Origin: CAZZEX01 sp964653285
GTDB lineage: Bacteria; Chloroflexota; Anaerolineae; B4-G1
DNA length: 64,000 nucleotides
Assembly: GCA_964653285.1 (NCBI GenBank)
Contig: CAZZEX010000008.1
Location: 1-64,000 of the forward strand
Direction: 5' to 3'
A program made the translations under genes and the position numbers. Numbering within the stretch: the first letter of the stretch is position 1; each line of letters opens with the position of its first letter. The notes under the pieces were generated by a model that was not told the DNA's origin, searched no databases, and was given only the letters and a program-made list of their open reading frames with translations. This document shows positions 51,254 to 59,769 of the stretch, in pieces.

Positions 51254-52498
51254 GTGGCCGTGAAAAAGGATAAAGGCTGGGCAGCATCAATCCAGACCCG
51301 AGGCCGGCCTGTTGTGTTGTTGCTGATCGTACAACTGCTGAGCGGGATCGCGCTCTCTCCGCAGAGGTCGTTTTTCCCCATCTACGTGGAGGAGCAGTTA
51401 GGGTACGCGGCGCTCTTTGTCTCTGCTTTCGTCGCGATGGGACAGTTCTTGGGAATGGTCGCCTCGGTGGTCGGTGGTACGCTGTGTGATGCCCTGGGGC
51501 GCAAGTGGACGCTGGTGTTGGGATTGATCGGCTTTGTCTTCAGCAGCCTGGCTTATCTGGTTCGTGCACCCTGGCTGGTTGCCTCGCTCTGGGCCCTCGG
51601 CGGCCTTGGGTTGGGATTCCACACCCTGGGCGGGCAGAGTTACCTGATTGACGCGGCCAGTTCGGAGTATCTGGGGGTACTCTCGGCTCTCTACTGCTGG
51701 GGCTTCACCATCGGCGGCGCACTGAGCAGCCCGGGTGCGGGGATCATTCTGGACAGCCGGGGTTTCGGGACATTCGGGCTGGCTCTCCTGGCGGTGTCCC
51801 TGGCGACGACGCTGGGGGCGATAGCCCTCCTGCCGCGCCTGCGGGGAAAGCCTGGGGCAGGCACGGAAACCCGCTCTAAGGAGAACACACCGACCTGGAG
51901 TAAGCCGCTGTTCGGCTACGGGGACATCGTCCGTCGCCCGGTGGTGGCAATACTGGGACTCCTGCGCTTCCTGCCTACCTGCTACTGGGGTATGGCGACT
52001 GTTCTGATTCCATTGCTGATAAACCGCACGGCTGGGAACAAGACCGCAGTGGCCCTTTATGCCACGATCAGCCAGATTATGGCCTCGTTGGCCCAGATAC
52101 TGGTCGGCCGGGCCGCCGACCGCTGGGGACGCCGGTGGCCAACCCTGGTGGCGTTCGGGGCGCTAGTCTTCTCCGCCACCGGCCTGGCAAGTTTTGCCAC
52201 TCGCCTGTGGAGTTTCTACACCTTTGGCGTCCTGGGGGCCTGCGCGGCGTGGTCGCTATCCACGCTGATGCCCTGCTTGGTCGCCGATACGACAGTCGTC
52301 GTCGAACGCGGTCACGTGTTGGGAACGCTAAGCCTGCTGTGGAACGTGGGCATGATGGTCGGTTCCCTGGTCGGCGGGGCGCTGGTGGAGGTCGCTGCGG
52401 GGCTGCCGTTTTTCGTCGCCGCATTGTTGAACCTGGGGGCCATCGTTCTGGCGGTCTCCTTCTTTCGCCTGGTCGCGCTACAAGAGACAAGAGAATAG
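51254..52498 (+). CDS. Major facilitator superfamily transporter
   Basis: A 414-residue carrier with about 12 helices. The loop 2-3 motif is GTLCDALGRKWTLVLG (GxxxDxxGRR/K class) and the second-half equivalent GRAADRWGRRWPTLVAFG. A cytoplasmic central loop (RLRGKPGAGTETRSKENTPT) separates the halves. Within this locus it probably moves a sugar or small catabolite such as an amino sugar; substrate unknown. The start is taken as GTG 51254; a second GTG two codons on is possible. Confidence 0.88.
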   Translation: MAVKKDKGWAASIQTRGRPVVLLLIVQLLSGIALSPQRSFFPIYVEEQLGYAALFVSAFVAMGQFLGMVASVVGGTLCDALGRKWTLVLGLIGFVFSSLAYLVRAPWLVASLWALGGLGLGFHTLGGQSYLIDAASSEYLGVLSALYCWGFTIGGALSSPGAGIILDSRGFGTFGLALLAVSLATTLGAIALLPRLRGKPGAGTETRSKENTPTWSKPLFGYGDIVRRPVVAILGLLRFLPTCYWGMATVLIPLLINRTAGNKTAVALYATISQIMASLAQILVGRAADRWGRRWPTLVAFGALVFSATGLASFATRLWSFYTFGVLGACAAWSLSTLMPCLVADTTVVVERGHVLGTLSLLWNVGMMVGSLVGGALVEVAAGLPFFVAALLNLGAIVLAVSFFRLVALQETRE

Positions 52499-52550
52499 AT
52501 TGGTAGATTGGTAGAATTGGTCATTGTTCATTGACCATTGTTCATTTCTC
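52497..52550. repeat. Word repeats (GGTAGATTGGTAG and CATTGTTCATTGAC types)
   Basis: Two word families sit side by side between the MFS and GH20 genes. The first matches 24490-24531 and 54627-54676, the second the reverse of 35468-35500. CTAAGGAGGTG after them is the GH20 ribosome binding site. Confidence 0.7.
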
Positions 52551-52562
52551 TAAGGAGGTGCA

Positions 52563-54626
52563 ATGACTGAGCACTTACTTCCCCAACCCAAAGAACTTTC
52601 ACTGCTCGACGGCACATTCTCTCTTGATGGCAACACCCTTGTCCTCATCCCGGCCCAGGCCGGCGACGAAGCCCTCTTCGCCGCCCGCCAACTTCAGGAC
52701 GAGGTGTGCCGGGCCACCTGTTTGACGCTGCCCATCGTCAAAGCCTTCACCTCGCCCCGTTCCGACCTCGCCACAAACCTCATCCTGCTCGTCTGCGGCG
52801 AGGAGCAGGCGGCGGCCTTCGGCGTGGATCCGGTCGCCGTAGGCGCGCCGGAGGCCGTGGCCGCGCAAGCCTACGCCCTGACCGTCGCCCCAGCCGGCAT
52901 TACTCTCTACGCCGACGCGCCCGCTGGCCTCTTCTACGCCGTCCAGACCCTGCGCCAGTTAGTGCGGCAGCACGGCCAAGTCCTGCCAGCGCTGACCATC
53001 CACGACTGGCCCACGCTGCCCTATCGCGGCCTCATGCTCGACATCTCCCGTCGCAAAGTCCCGACGCTGGCCACGCTCAAGCAACTGGCCACAGAACTCA
53101 GCCTCTACAAACTCAACGTCCTGCAGCTCTACACCGAGCACACCTTCCAGTTCCCTCACCATCCCAAAATCGGGGCCGGCTGCGGCTCCCTCAGCAGCCA
53201 GGACATCCTGGAACTGGACGCTTTCTGCCGCTCTCACCACGTCGAACTGATGCCCAACCTGCAATCCTTCGGCCACGCCCGCAACACGCTCATCATCCCA
53301 GAATACCAGCACCTGGCGGAGACAGACCTACTCTGGACGCTAAGCCCTGCCTTTGAGGAGACCTACACGCTGCTGGATGAACTGTACGCCGACATGCTGC
53401 CCGCCTTCACCTCCACGACTTTCAACGTGGACTGCGACGAGACCTACGACCTGGGCAAGGGGGCTAGCAAGATTCTCGCCAACGAGGTCAGCGTAGGGCG
53501 GGTTTACCTCAACCATATCCTGCAGGTGCGCGAACTGGCCGCCCGCTACGGACGGCACATCCAGGCCTGGGGCGACATCCTGCTCCACTACCCGACACTC
53601 ATCGGCGAGGTGCCCGACGACGTCACGCTGCTCGATTGGCACTATGGTCCCGCCGACGAATACCCCACCGTCAAGACCTTCGCCGAGGCCGGGCGGCGGT
53701 TCTGGGTCTGCCCTGGCGTCGGCTCCTGGAACACCATCTTCCCGCGTCTCTACGGGGCGAACGTCAACATCCGCAACTTCGTGCGCGACGGCGTGGCCGC
53801 CGGCGCCGAGGGCATGCTCAACACCGACTGGGGCGACTGTGGCCACTACCAGCCCCTCGGCCTGAGTTGGTACGGCTACGTCTTCGGCGCGGCCCAGGGC
53901 TGGAGTGGCGGCACGACGGGCGACGAGGACTTCGAGGCCGCCTTCGGCCCGCTCTTCTTCGGCCCGGAGCACGAGCGCATCCTGGAGGCGATCCACCAAC
54001 TGGCCCGCACTAATACCCTCCCCGGCGTTACCCAGTTCAACCGCTCCCACACCATCCTGGCCCTGTTCGACGAGCCGTTAACCGGTGCCACGGTGAAAGG
54101 CGAGGATGCCCTGCCCACCGAGACACTGACCGAGATGCGCACGCTGGCCGAGGAGGCCGCTGCTACCTTCGTTACCCCCCCCGTCCCCCCCTGCGAGGAG
54201 GGGAGCACTTCCCTGGCCCCCGGCCACCCCCGCGAACTGACGCTGCGCGAGATGGCCTCCGCCGCTCACCTCACCGGTTACGCCGCCCGCAAGGTGTCGC
54301 TTTCGCAGGAGATTCGCCAGGGGTTGCGCGATCCGAACCTGGACGCGGACTGCGTCCACGGGTACATCCTGGCCCTCAAAGCACTCGACGCCGAACTGGA
54401 GACGCTGCGGGCGGAGTTCGAAACGCTCTGGTTGGCTCGCGCCCGCCGCAGCGAGATGCACGTCACCCTCGGCTACTTCGCCAACCTGCGCACCCGCTAC
54501 AAAGCGGCCATCGCCTGGCTGACAAAACAGCGTAAGACACTACTGTCCGGACAGTCAGTGGACGCCGACCTATCCACCTACGATACCAGCGACTACCGCA
54601 CTCTGTGGCAGACCTGGCCCGACTAG
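52563..54626 (+). CDS. Glycoside hydrolase family 20 (beta-N-acetylhexosaminidase-like)
   Basis: A 687-residue enzyme. An N-terminal GH20b domain (EQAYxL-like AQAYALTVAPAGITLYADAPAGLFYAVQTLRQL) leads into the barrel with YRGLMLDISRRKVPTLATLKQLA and LYKLNVLQLYTEHTF. FNVDCDETYDLG is at the place of the catalytic H/GGDE pair (Asp-Glu kept). The family removes terminal GlcNAc or GalNAc by substrate-assisted catalysis. The C-terminal ~200 residues are an alpha-helical extension. TPPVPPCEEGS in it is encoded by a C-rich palindromic repeat (54172-54203). There is no signal peptide, so it would act in the cytoplasm on imported sugars. Confidence 0.85.
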   Translation: MTEHLLPQPKELSLLDGTFSLDGNTLVLIPAQAGDEALFAARQLQDEVCRATCLTLPIVKAFTSPRSDLATNLILLVCGEEQAAAFGVDPVAVGAPEAVAAQAYALTVAPAGITLYADAPAGLFYAVQTLRQLVRQHGQVLPALTIHDWPTLPYRGLMLDISRRKVPTLATLKQLATELSLYKLNVLQLYTEHTFQFPHHPKIGAGCGSLSSQDILELDAFCRSHHVELMPNLQSFGHARNTLIIPEYQHLAETDLLWTLSPAFEETYTLLDELYADMLPAFTSTTFNVDCDETYDLGKGASKILANEVSVGRVYLNHILQVRELAARYGRHIQAWGDILLHYPTLIGEVPDDVTLLDWHYGPADEYPTVKTFAEAGRRFWVCPGVGSWNTIFPRLYGANVNIRNFVRDGVAAGAEGMLNTDWGDCGHYQPLGLSWYGYVFGAAQGWSGGTTGDEDFEAAFGPLFFGPEHERILEAIHQLARTNTLPGVTQFNRSHTILALFDEPLTGATVKGEDALPTETLTEMRTLAEEAAATFVTPPVPPCEEGSTSLAPGHPRELTLREMASAAHLTGYAARKVSLSQEIRQGLRDPNLDADCVHGYILALKALDAELETLRAEFETLWLARARRSEMHVTLGYFANLRTRYKAAIAWLTKQRKTLLSGQSVDADLSTYDTSDYRTLWQTWPD
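54172..54203. repeat. In-frame C-rich palindromic repeat in the GH20 gene
   Basis: TTACCCCCCCCGTCCCCCCC then TGCGAGGAGGGG; nearly the same as each unit at 49479-49548. Confidence 0.75.
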
Positions 54627-54676
54627 TTGGTAGATTCGGAGACTGGTAGATTGGTAAACTGGTAAATTGGTAGAAA
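54627..54676. repeat. Word repeat (TTGGTAGATTGGTAAACTGG type) between GH20 and oxidoreductase genes
   Basis: Five variants of GGTAGATTGGTAAACT begin at the GH20 stop codon and end at the ribosome binding site AAAGGAG of the next gene. Confidence 0.7.
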
Positions 54677-54684
54677 GGAGATCT

Positions 54685-55962
54685 ATGTCCCACCCACTCA
54701 CCGCCATCCTGATCGGCGCTGGCAACCGGGGCTACGATGCCTACGGTTCCTACGCCCTGGCACACCCGGATGAAATCCGCTTCTTCGCCGTTGCCGAACC
54801 GCACGACGTCCGCCGCGCCCGCCTCGCCGAGGCCCACGCCATCCCCCCGGAGCGTCAGTTCCGCACCTGGGAGAATCTCCTCGCCCAGGGGCAGATCGCC
54901 GACGTCGCGCTCGTATGCACGACGGATCGCATGCACGTCGAGCCCACCATCGCCGCACTGGAGGCTGGCTACGACGTCTTGCTGGAGAAGCCCATGGCCG
55001 CCACCCTCCCCGACTGTGTACGGCTGGTGCAGACGGCCGAGCGCACCGGACGCCTGCTGCAGATTTGCCACGTCCTGCGCTACACCGCTTTCTTCTCCAC
55101 CATCCACGACATCGTCACCTCGGGCCGCCTGGGCGACGTCATCACCGTCGAGCATCGCGAGAACGTCACATACTGGCACATGGCCCATTCCTTCGTGCGC
55201 GGCAACTGGCGCAACGGCAAGATCGGAAGCCCGATGATCCTGGCCAAGTGCTGCCACGACCTCGACATCCTGTACTGGAACCTGGGACTGGTGACGCGGC
55301 TCAACTCCTTTGGCTCGCTCATTCACTACCGGGCAGAGAACGCGCCGCCGGGAGCCCCGGAGCGCTGCCTTGACGGCTGCCCGGTCGCCGACGATTGTCC
55401 CTGGTACGCCCCTCGCCTCTACCTGCGCGACTACACCGGCTGGCCCGTCTCCGTCATCTCCGAGGATACCAGCCTGGAGGCCCGCCGCCGCGCGCTGGAG
55501 ACGGGGCCGTATGGCCGCTGTGTCTACCACTGCGACAACGATGTGGTGGATCACCAGACGGTCAACATGGAGTTCGAGAGTGGCGCGACAGGGGTGCTGT
55601 TCATGCACGGCCACTCTTACAGAGAGGGGCGCACTATGCGCTACGACGGCACCCGTGCTACGCTACGCGGCCATTACTACTTTGATGACTACGAGATTCA
55701 GATTCACGATCACCTCACGGGTAAGATGGAGGTTATCCGGCCTACCGTTGGCCCCGTCGGTGCCAGCGGTCACGGCGGCGGCGACGCAGGGCTTATGGCC
55801 GCCTTCGTCCGCGCCGTGCGCGACCCGGCGGCCTACGCGCTGACCACCGCCCGCGAGTCGCTGGAGAGCCACCTGATGGCCTTCGCCGCCGAGCAGGCCC
55901 GGGTGGATAGGAGCATCGTTTCTATGGACGGGTTCCGCCGCCAGGCCGAGATGACAAGATGA
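54685..55962 (+). CDS. Gfo/Idh/MocA-family oxidoreductase (fourth copy)
   Basis: A 425-residue oxidoreductase, longer than the three at 40-43 kb. LIGAGNRGYDAYGSYAL is the Rossmann motif, LLEKPMAATLPDCVRL the EKP block and KCCHDLDILYWN the catalytic H-D region. Cys-rich CLDGCPVADDCPWYA is characteristic of a Gfo subgroup seen next to sialidases and hexosaminidases. It may oxidise or rearrange a sugar released by GH20 or the sialidase-like enzyme (inference). ATG 54685 with AAAGGAG upstream. Confidence 0.88.
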   Translation: MSHPLTAILIGAGNRGYDAYGSYALAHPDEIRFFAVAEPHDVRRARLAEAHAIPPERQFRTWENLLAQGQIADVALVCTTDRMHVEPTIAALEAGYDVLLEKPMAATLPDCVRLVQTAERTGRLLQICHVLRYTAFFSTIHDIVTSGRLGDVITVEHRENVTYWHMAHSFVRGNWRNGKIGSPMILAKCCHDLDILYWNLGLVTRLNSFGSLIHYRAENAPPGAPERCLDGCPVADDCPWYAPRLYLRDYTGWPVSVISEDTSLEARRRALETGPYGRCVYHCDNDVVDHQTVNMEFESGATGVLFMHGHSYREGRTMRYDGTRATLRGHYYFDDYEIQIHDHLTGKMEVIRPTVGPVGASGHGGGDAGLMAAFVRAVRDPAAYALTTARESLESHLMAFAAEQARVDRSIVSMDGFRRQAEMTR

Positions 55963-56056
55963 CAAGGTGATGAGGCAGGAGGCAAGAGATAGGAGACAAG
56001 AGGCAGGAGGCAAGAGGCAGGAGGCAAGAGGCAGGAGGCAGGAGGCGGGAGACAGG
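55951..56056. repeat. Purine-rich word repeat (GGAGGCAAGAGGCA type)
   Basis: About eleven variants of AGGCAGGAGGCAAG fill the gap between the oxidoreductase and the sialidase-like gene. The same word is inserted in frame at 57538-57594. Confidence 0.8.
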
Positions 56057-56067
56057 GTAACATCGGG

Positions 56068-57123
56068 GTGACAAGGTGGCTCGTCTTCGTCGCCACGCCG
56101 GAGTTGCCCTCCTGTCACGCGGCCACGCTCACCGCGCTGCCAGGCGGCGACCGTTCGGCTGAGTGCTCACGGCGAAGCCTGCTGGTCGCCTGGTACGCTG
56201 GCAGCCGCGAGGCCGCCCCCGACGCGGCGATCTACGGCGCCCGGCTGTCCCGAGGCTCCGCCTGCTGGAGCGCGCCCTTTCTGCTGGCGAACACTCCCGG
56301 CCGCCCCGAGGGGAACCCAGTGCTCTTTACCGATTCAGACGGCGGCGTATGGCTTTTCTACGTGACCCTGACGGGCGATAAATGGACAACCAGCCGGATG
56401 AAGTGCCGTCGCTCTGCCGATGGCGGTCACACCTGGGGGGCGGAGCGCGTTTTGAGCCCCGAACCGGGCTGGATGGTCCGCAACCGTCCCCTGGCACTCC
56501 CCTCCGGCGAGTGGCTGCTACCGGCCTACGACGAGCGGGACTGGACCAGTTTCGCGCTCATCAGCGACGACCGGGGGGAGACGTGGCGACCAAGCAACCG
56601 GGTGACCGCGCCGCCGGGCGTCATTCAGCCAGCGATTGCGCCCCTGCCCGGCGGCCGCCTGTTGATGCTGCTTCGCACTGGCGGGACGGGCGGGTGGATC
56701 TGGCAGGCCACCTCCGCCGACCGCGGGCAAACCTGGAGCCAGGCCACGCCGACCGGAGTCCCCAACAACAACAGCGGCCTCGACCTGATCCGCCTGGGCG
56801 ACGATCGCCTGCTCCTGGCCTGCAATCCGGTGGCCGATTCGAAGCAGCGCACACCTCTCAGCCTGCTCCTATCCGATGACGAGGGACGCACCTGGCACCG
56901 CTGGCCGGATGTGGAAACGGGAGAAGGTGAGTTCTCCTACCCGGCCCTCCTCCAGACGGACGATGGCACGATCCACGTAGTCTATACCTATCGGCGGACA
57001 GCCATCGCCCACGTAGCACTGAGCGAATCGGCGAGTCGGCGAACGAGCCTCCCGCACTCCATCCCATTGCCCCGTCAGCAGCGGGGGACGATGCGGCCGG
57101 CCTGGGCCGCGTGGACGCGGTGA
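56068..57123 (+). CDS. Sialidase/neuraminidase-like BNR-repeat protein
   Basis: A 351-residue six-bladed propeller protein. Four Asp-box motifs (S-x-D-x-G-x-T-W) are readable: SADGGHTW, SDDRGETW, SADRGQTW and SDDEGRTW. Arginine-containing blocks NRPLALPSGEWLLPAYDE and MLLRTGGTGGWIWQATS fit the exo-alpha-sialidase-like family. There is no signal peptide. It might hydrolyse a glycosidic bond, but many such proteins are lyase- or rhamnosidase-like and of unknown activity. The GTG start at 56068 follows the purine-rich repeat; its end overlaps the GTG of the next gene by 13 bases. Confidence 0.8.
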   Translation: MTRWLVFVATPELPSCHAATLTALPGGDRSAECSRRSLLVAWYAGSREAAPDAAIYGARLSRGSACWSAPFLLANTPGRPEGNPVLFTDSDGGVWLFYVTLTGDKWTTSRMKCRRSADGGHTWGAERVLSPEPGWMVRNRPLALPSGEWLLPAYDERDWTSFALISDDRGETWRPSNRVTAPPGVIQPAIAPLPGGRLLMLLRTGGTGGWIWQATSADRGQTWSQATPTGVPNNNSGLDLIRLGDDRLLLACNPVADSKQRTPLSLLLSDDEGRTWHRWPDVETGEGEFSYPALLQTDDGTIHVVYTYRRTAIAHVALSESASRRTSLPHSIPLPRQQRGTMRPAWAAWTR

Positions 57124-58343
57124 TGCGCAGCGGCCTGGAAACCGTCTTCCCGGCCGCCGTCCTCCACATCCGCCAGGCCAGTGCAGTGGTCTTTGAACGG
57201 TCCTACGGTTACCTGGACCCGGAGGCCCGCCGTCGCCCCACCCGGCCCGACAGCCTCTTCGACCTGGCCTCGCTCACCAAGCCCTTCACTGCCACCGCCT
57301 TTATGACGCTGGTCGAGGCCGGGCGCGTATCGCTGGAGACGCCGGTGGCGGAGGTACTGCTAGAGTTCGCTGGCACGCGGCCCATCGGCCCCACCGAAGA
57401 CCCGCTGGCCAAGACCATCGTCCCGCCCGATCCACAGTTCGCCGGGCAGGAGGTGGACGCCAGCGTTGTCACTTTCTGGCACCTGCTGACCCACACATCA
57501 GGAGTGGCCGCCTGGCGCAGCCTCTACCGCGAGGATGGGGAGCAGGAAGCAGGGGACAGGAGGCAGGAGGCAGGAGGCAAAAGGCAGGAGGCGGCGGTGC
57601 CACTGCCCCATCAGGTTCCGTTGGCGTTGCGGGCGCAGCGCATCGGGGCCATCTACGAGCAGTACGGCTTCGCCTACCCACCCGGTGCCCGCGTCGTCTA
57701 CAGCGACCTGGGGTTCATCCTGCTGGGGGAGGCAGTGGCCCGCCTGACCGGGGCTCCGCTGGAGATCGCTCTGCGCCAGGCCGTGTTGGAGCCGCTGGGG
57801 TTGCGAGCGACGACTTACAACCCGCTGGCCAACGGCTTCTCGCGAGAGCAGGTCGTGCCGACGGAGTTCTGCACCTGGCGGCGTCGGCGCTGCGCTGGCG
57901 AGGTGCACGACGAGAACAGTGCCAGCCTGGGCGGGGTGGCCGGTCACGCTGGCCTCTTCTCCACGGCGGCGGAGGTGGCCGCCCTGGGACAGTTATACCT
58001 CAACGGCGGCGTCCACAATGGGATGCGCCTCTTGCAGCCGGAGACCGTCGCGGAGATGGTGCGCGTCCAGGTAGGGGACGATGAGAACCCACGGGGACTG
58101 GGCTGGCTGCAACGCTCGTCGGGCTATTCCAGTTCCGGATGCACGTTCGGCCCCCGCAGTTTCGGGCACACCGGCTTCACCGGCACCTCGCTGTGGGTGG
58201 ATCCCAGCCGTGAACTGGTGGTGGTGCTGCTCACCAATCGCGTCTACCACGGGCGCGACCCGCGGCACATCCTGGACTTCCGCCCTCGCCTCCACGACAC
58301 CATCATCGAGGCACTATCCGTTACTGTGCAATCTGCGCTATGA
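57111..58343 (+). CDS. Serine hydrolase of the beta-lactamase/class C fold (second copy)
   Basis: A 410-residue protein: FDLASLTKPFTATAF gives S-x-x-K, VVYSDLGFILLGEAVA gives the Tyr motif (Y-S-D), and FGHTGFTGTSLWVDPS the His-Thr-Gly third motif (HTG, as KTG). This is the esterase/D-aminopeptidase group. A purine-rich word repeat is inserted in frame (EQEAGDRRQEAGGKRQEA) between the FWHLLTHTSG block and the Tyr motif. It is not closely similar to the copy at 43492. It lies directly before anmK with a 4-base overlap (ATGA), supporting a role in cell-wall fragment recycling. Confidence 0.85.
   Translation: MDAVMRSGLETVFPAAVLHIRQASAVVFERSYGYLDPEARRRPTRPDSLFDLASLTKPFTATAFMTLVEAGRVSLETPVAEVLLEFAGTRPIGPTEDPLAKTIVPPDPQFAGQEVDASVVTFWHLLTHTSGVAAWRSLYREDGEQEAGDRRQEAGGKRQEAAVPLPHQVPLALRAQRIGAIYEQYGFAYPPGARVVYSDLGFILLGEAVARLTGAPLEIALRQAVLEPLGLRATTYNPLANGFSREQVVPTEFCTWRRRRCAGEVHDENSASLGGVAGHAGLFSTAAEVAALGQLYLNGGVHNGMRLLQPETVAEMVRVQVGDDENPRGLGWLQRSSGYSSSGCTFGPRSFGHTGFTGTSLWVDPSRELVVVLLTNRVYHGRDPRHILDFRPRLHDTIIEALSVTVQSAL
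57538..57594. repeat. In-frame purine-rich word repeat in the serine hydrolase gene
   Basis: GGAAGCAGGGGACAGGAGGC and further variants encode RRQEAGGKRQEA in a surface loop. Same word as 55951-56056. Confidence 0.85.
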
Positions 58344-59671
58344 ACCTCATCGGCTTGATGTCCGGCACCTCCGCCGACGGCATAGACGCCGCGCTGGTGA
58401 AGATCAGCGGCGCGCCGCCCGACCTGAGGGTGCGCGAGATCGCCTGCCTCACCCAGCCCTACGACGACGCCACCCGCGCCGCCGTCCTCGACCTCTGCCG
58501 CCCTGACGCTCCCCTGCTGGCCCTGGGCCGCGTTCACGTCCTCCTGGGCCACCGCTTCGCCGAGGCCGCGCTGGCCGTCCTCGCTCAGGCCAGCCTCACC
58601 CCGGCCGACGTCACGCTCATCGGCTCCCACGGCCAGACCGTCTACCACGCGCCGGACGGCGACCCGCCCTTCACGCTGCAAATCGGCGACCCGGCCGTCA
58701 TCGCCGCCCGCACCAACATCCCCACCGTCGCCGACTTCCGCGCTGCCGATGTGGCGGCCGGTGGGCAGGGAGCCCCCCTCGTCCCCTATCCCGACTGGCT
58801 GATGTGGCACCATCCCACCCGCACACGGGCGCTGCAAAACATCGGCGGCATCGCCAACGTCACCTACCTCCCGGCCAGCGGCGGGCCAGAGAGCGTCGTG
58901 GCCTTCGACACCGGCCCCGGCAACGTCCTCATAGATGGCATAGCCGCCCGGGCCACCGGCGGAGCCTGGCACTGCGACCGGGATGGCGCACTGGCCGCCC
59001 AGGGGCGGGTGGACGAGACGCTCCTGGCTCACTTGCTTGACCACCCCTACCTGCGCCAGCCGCCGCCCAGGTCCACCGGCCGGGAGACTTTCGGGGCCGC
59101 CTTCGCCGCCGACCTATGGGGGCAGGCGCAGGCGCGTGGCCTGACCCCCGCCGACCTGGCGGCCACCGCCACCGCCTTCACTGCCGCCTCCATCGCCGAT
59201 GCCTATCGGGGCTGGCTCCCCGCCCCGCCCGAAGAAGTGTTCCTCTGCGGCGGCGGCGCGGATAACCCCACGCTGGTGCGGGTGATCCGCGAGCACCTGG
59301 CCCGCGCCTTCGGTGACGCGGCCCCCGCCGTTCGCCACTACGATGAGACCGGCTACTCCAGCGGGGCCAAAGAGGCCGTCGCCTTCGCCATCCTGGCCTA
59401 CGAGACCTGGCACGGCCGGCCGGGCAACCTGCCTCACGTCACCGGGGCCTCCCATCCCGCCGTCCTGGGCCACATCACCCCTGCCCGGCGCTCTACGGTG
59501 CTCGCTACACCGCATTTCTCGCCAACCGCGCTGCGGAGCCACCGGGCGGACCGGTCACCGTCGTCGGCCACTTCTGCGAATCAAGCGACGTCCTCGTGCG
59601 CGACGTCCGCCTGCCAGCGCCGCGTCCCGGCGACCTGCTCACCGTCCCCGTCGCGGGAGCCTACCAATTGA
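58340..59671 (+). CDS. anmK: Anhydro-N-acetylmuramic acid kinase with repeat-free but out-of-frame tail
   Basis: A 443-residue AnmK, which hydrolyses the 1,6-anhydro ring of anhydro-MurNAc and phosphorylates it to MurNAc-6-phosphate. MNLIGLMSGTSADGIDAALV is the family start, then IGSHGQTVYH, ADFRAADVAAGGQGAPLVP, QNIGGIANVTYLP, and DTGPGNVLIDG. EVFLCGGGADNP and KEAVAFAILAYETWHG are the C-terminal landmarks. The family normally ends near the GHITPA point (about 59480). Here ~60 extra Ser/Arg-rich residues follow because the frame crosses a lysA fragment out of frame. Catalytic parts look intact. Followed by murQ, the next enzyme of the pathway. Confidence 0.92.
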   Translation: MNLIGLMSGTSADGIDAALVKISGAPPDLRVREIACLTQPYDDATRAAVLDLCRPDAPLLALGRVHVLLGHRFAEAALAVLAQASLTPADVTLIGSHGQTVYHAPDGDPPFTLQIGDPAVIAARTNIPTVADFRAADVAAGGQGAPLVPYPDWLMWHHPTRTRALQNIGGIANVTYLPASGGPESVVAFDTGPGNVLIDGIAARATGGAWHCDRDGALAAQGRVDETLLAHLLDHPYLRQPPPRSTGRETFGAAFAADLWGQAQARGLTPADLAATATAFTAASIADAYRGWLPAPPEEVFLCGGGADNPTLVRVIREHLARAFGDAAPAVRHYDETGYSSGAKEAVAFAILAYETWHGRPGNLPHVTGASHPAVLGHITPARRSTVLATPHFSPTALRSHRADRSPSSATSANQATSSCATSACQRRVPATCSPSPSREPTN

Positions 59672-59763
59672 GCATGGCCTCGCGCTACAACCTGGCCCCC
59701 GCTCCCATCGCGCTGTGGCTCGAAGAGAGGGCCATAGCCGAACCGCAGATGGCTCCTACGGAG
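59482..59763 (+). pseudogene. lysA: 3' fragment of diaminopimelate decarboxylase (lysA) between anmK and murQ
   Basis: In the murQ frame the sequence reads CPALYGARYTAFLANR, VVGHFCESSDVLVRDVRLP, and AGAYQLSMASRYNLAPAP. These are the C-terminal active-site blocks of LysA: the substrate Tyr (PALYGA), the C-E-S/G-D catalytic motif and the GAYxxxMASxYN motif. The N-terminal PLP barrel is missing, and upstream bases belong to anmK in another frame. It has no start of its own, so it is a relic of a gene deleted up to the anmK end. Confidence 0.8.
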
Positions 59764-59769
59764 GGACAC

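Noticed and set aside
55951..56056. CRISPR-like array
   Set aside because: The units are 7-14 bases, contiguous and without spacers; it is a word repeat. No repeat-spacer array was seen anywhere in the window.
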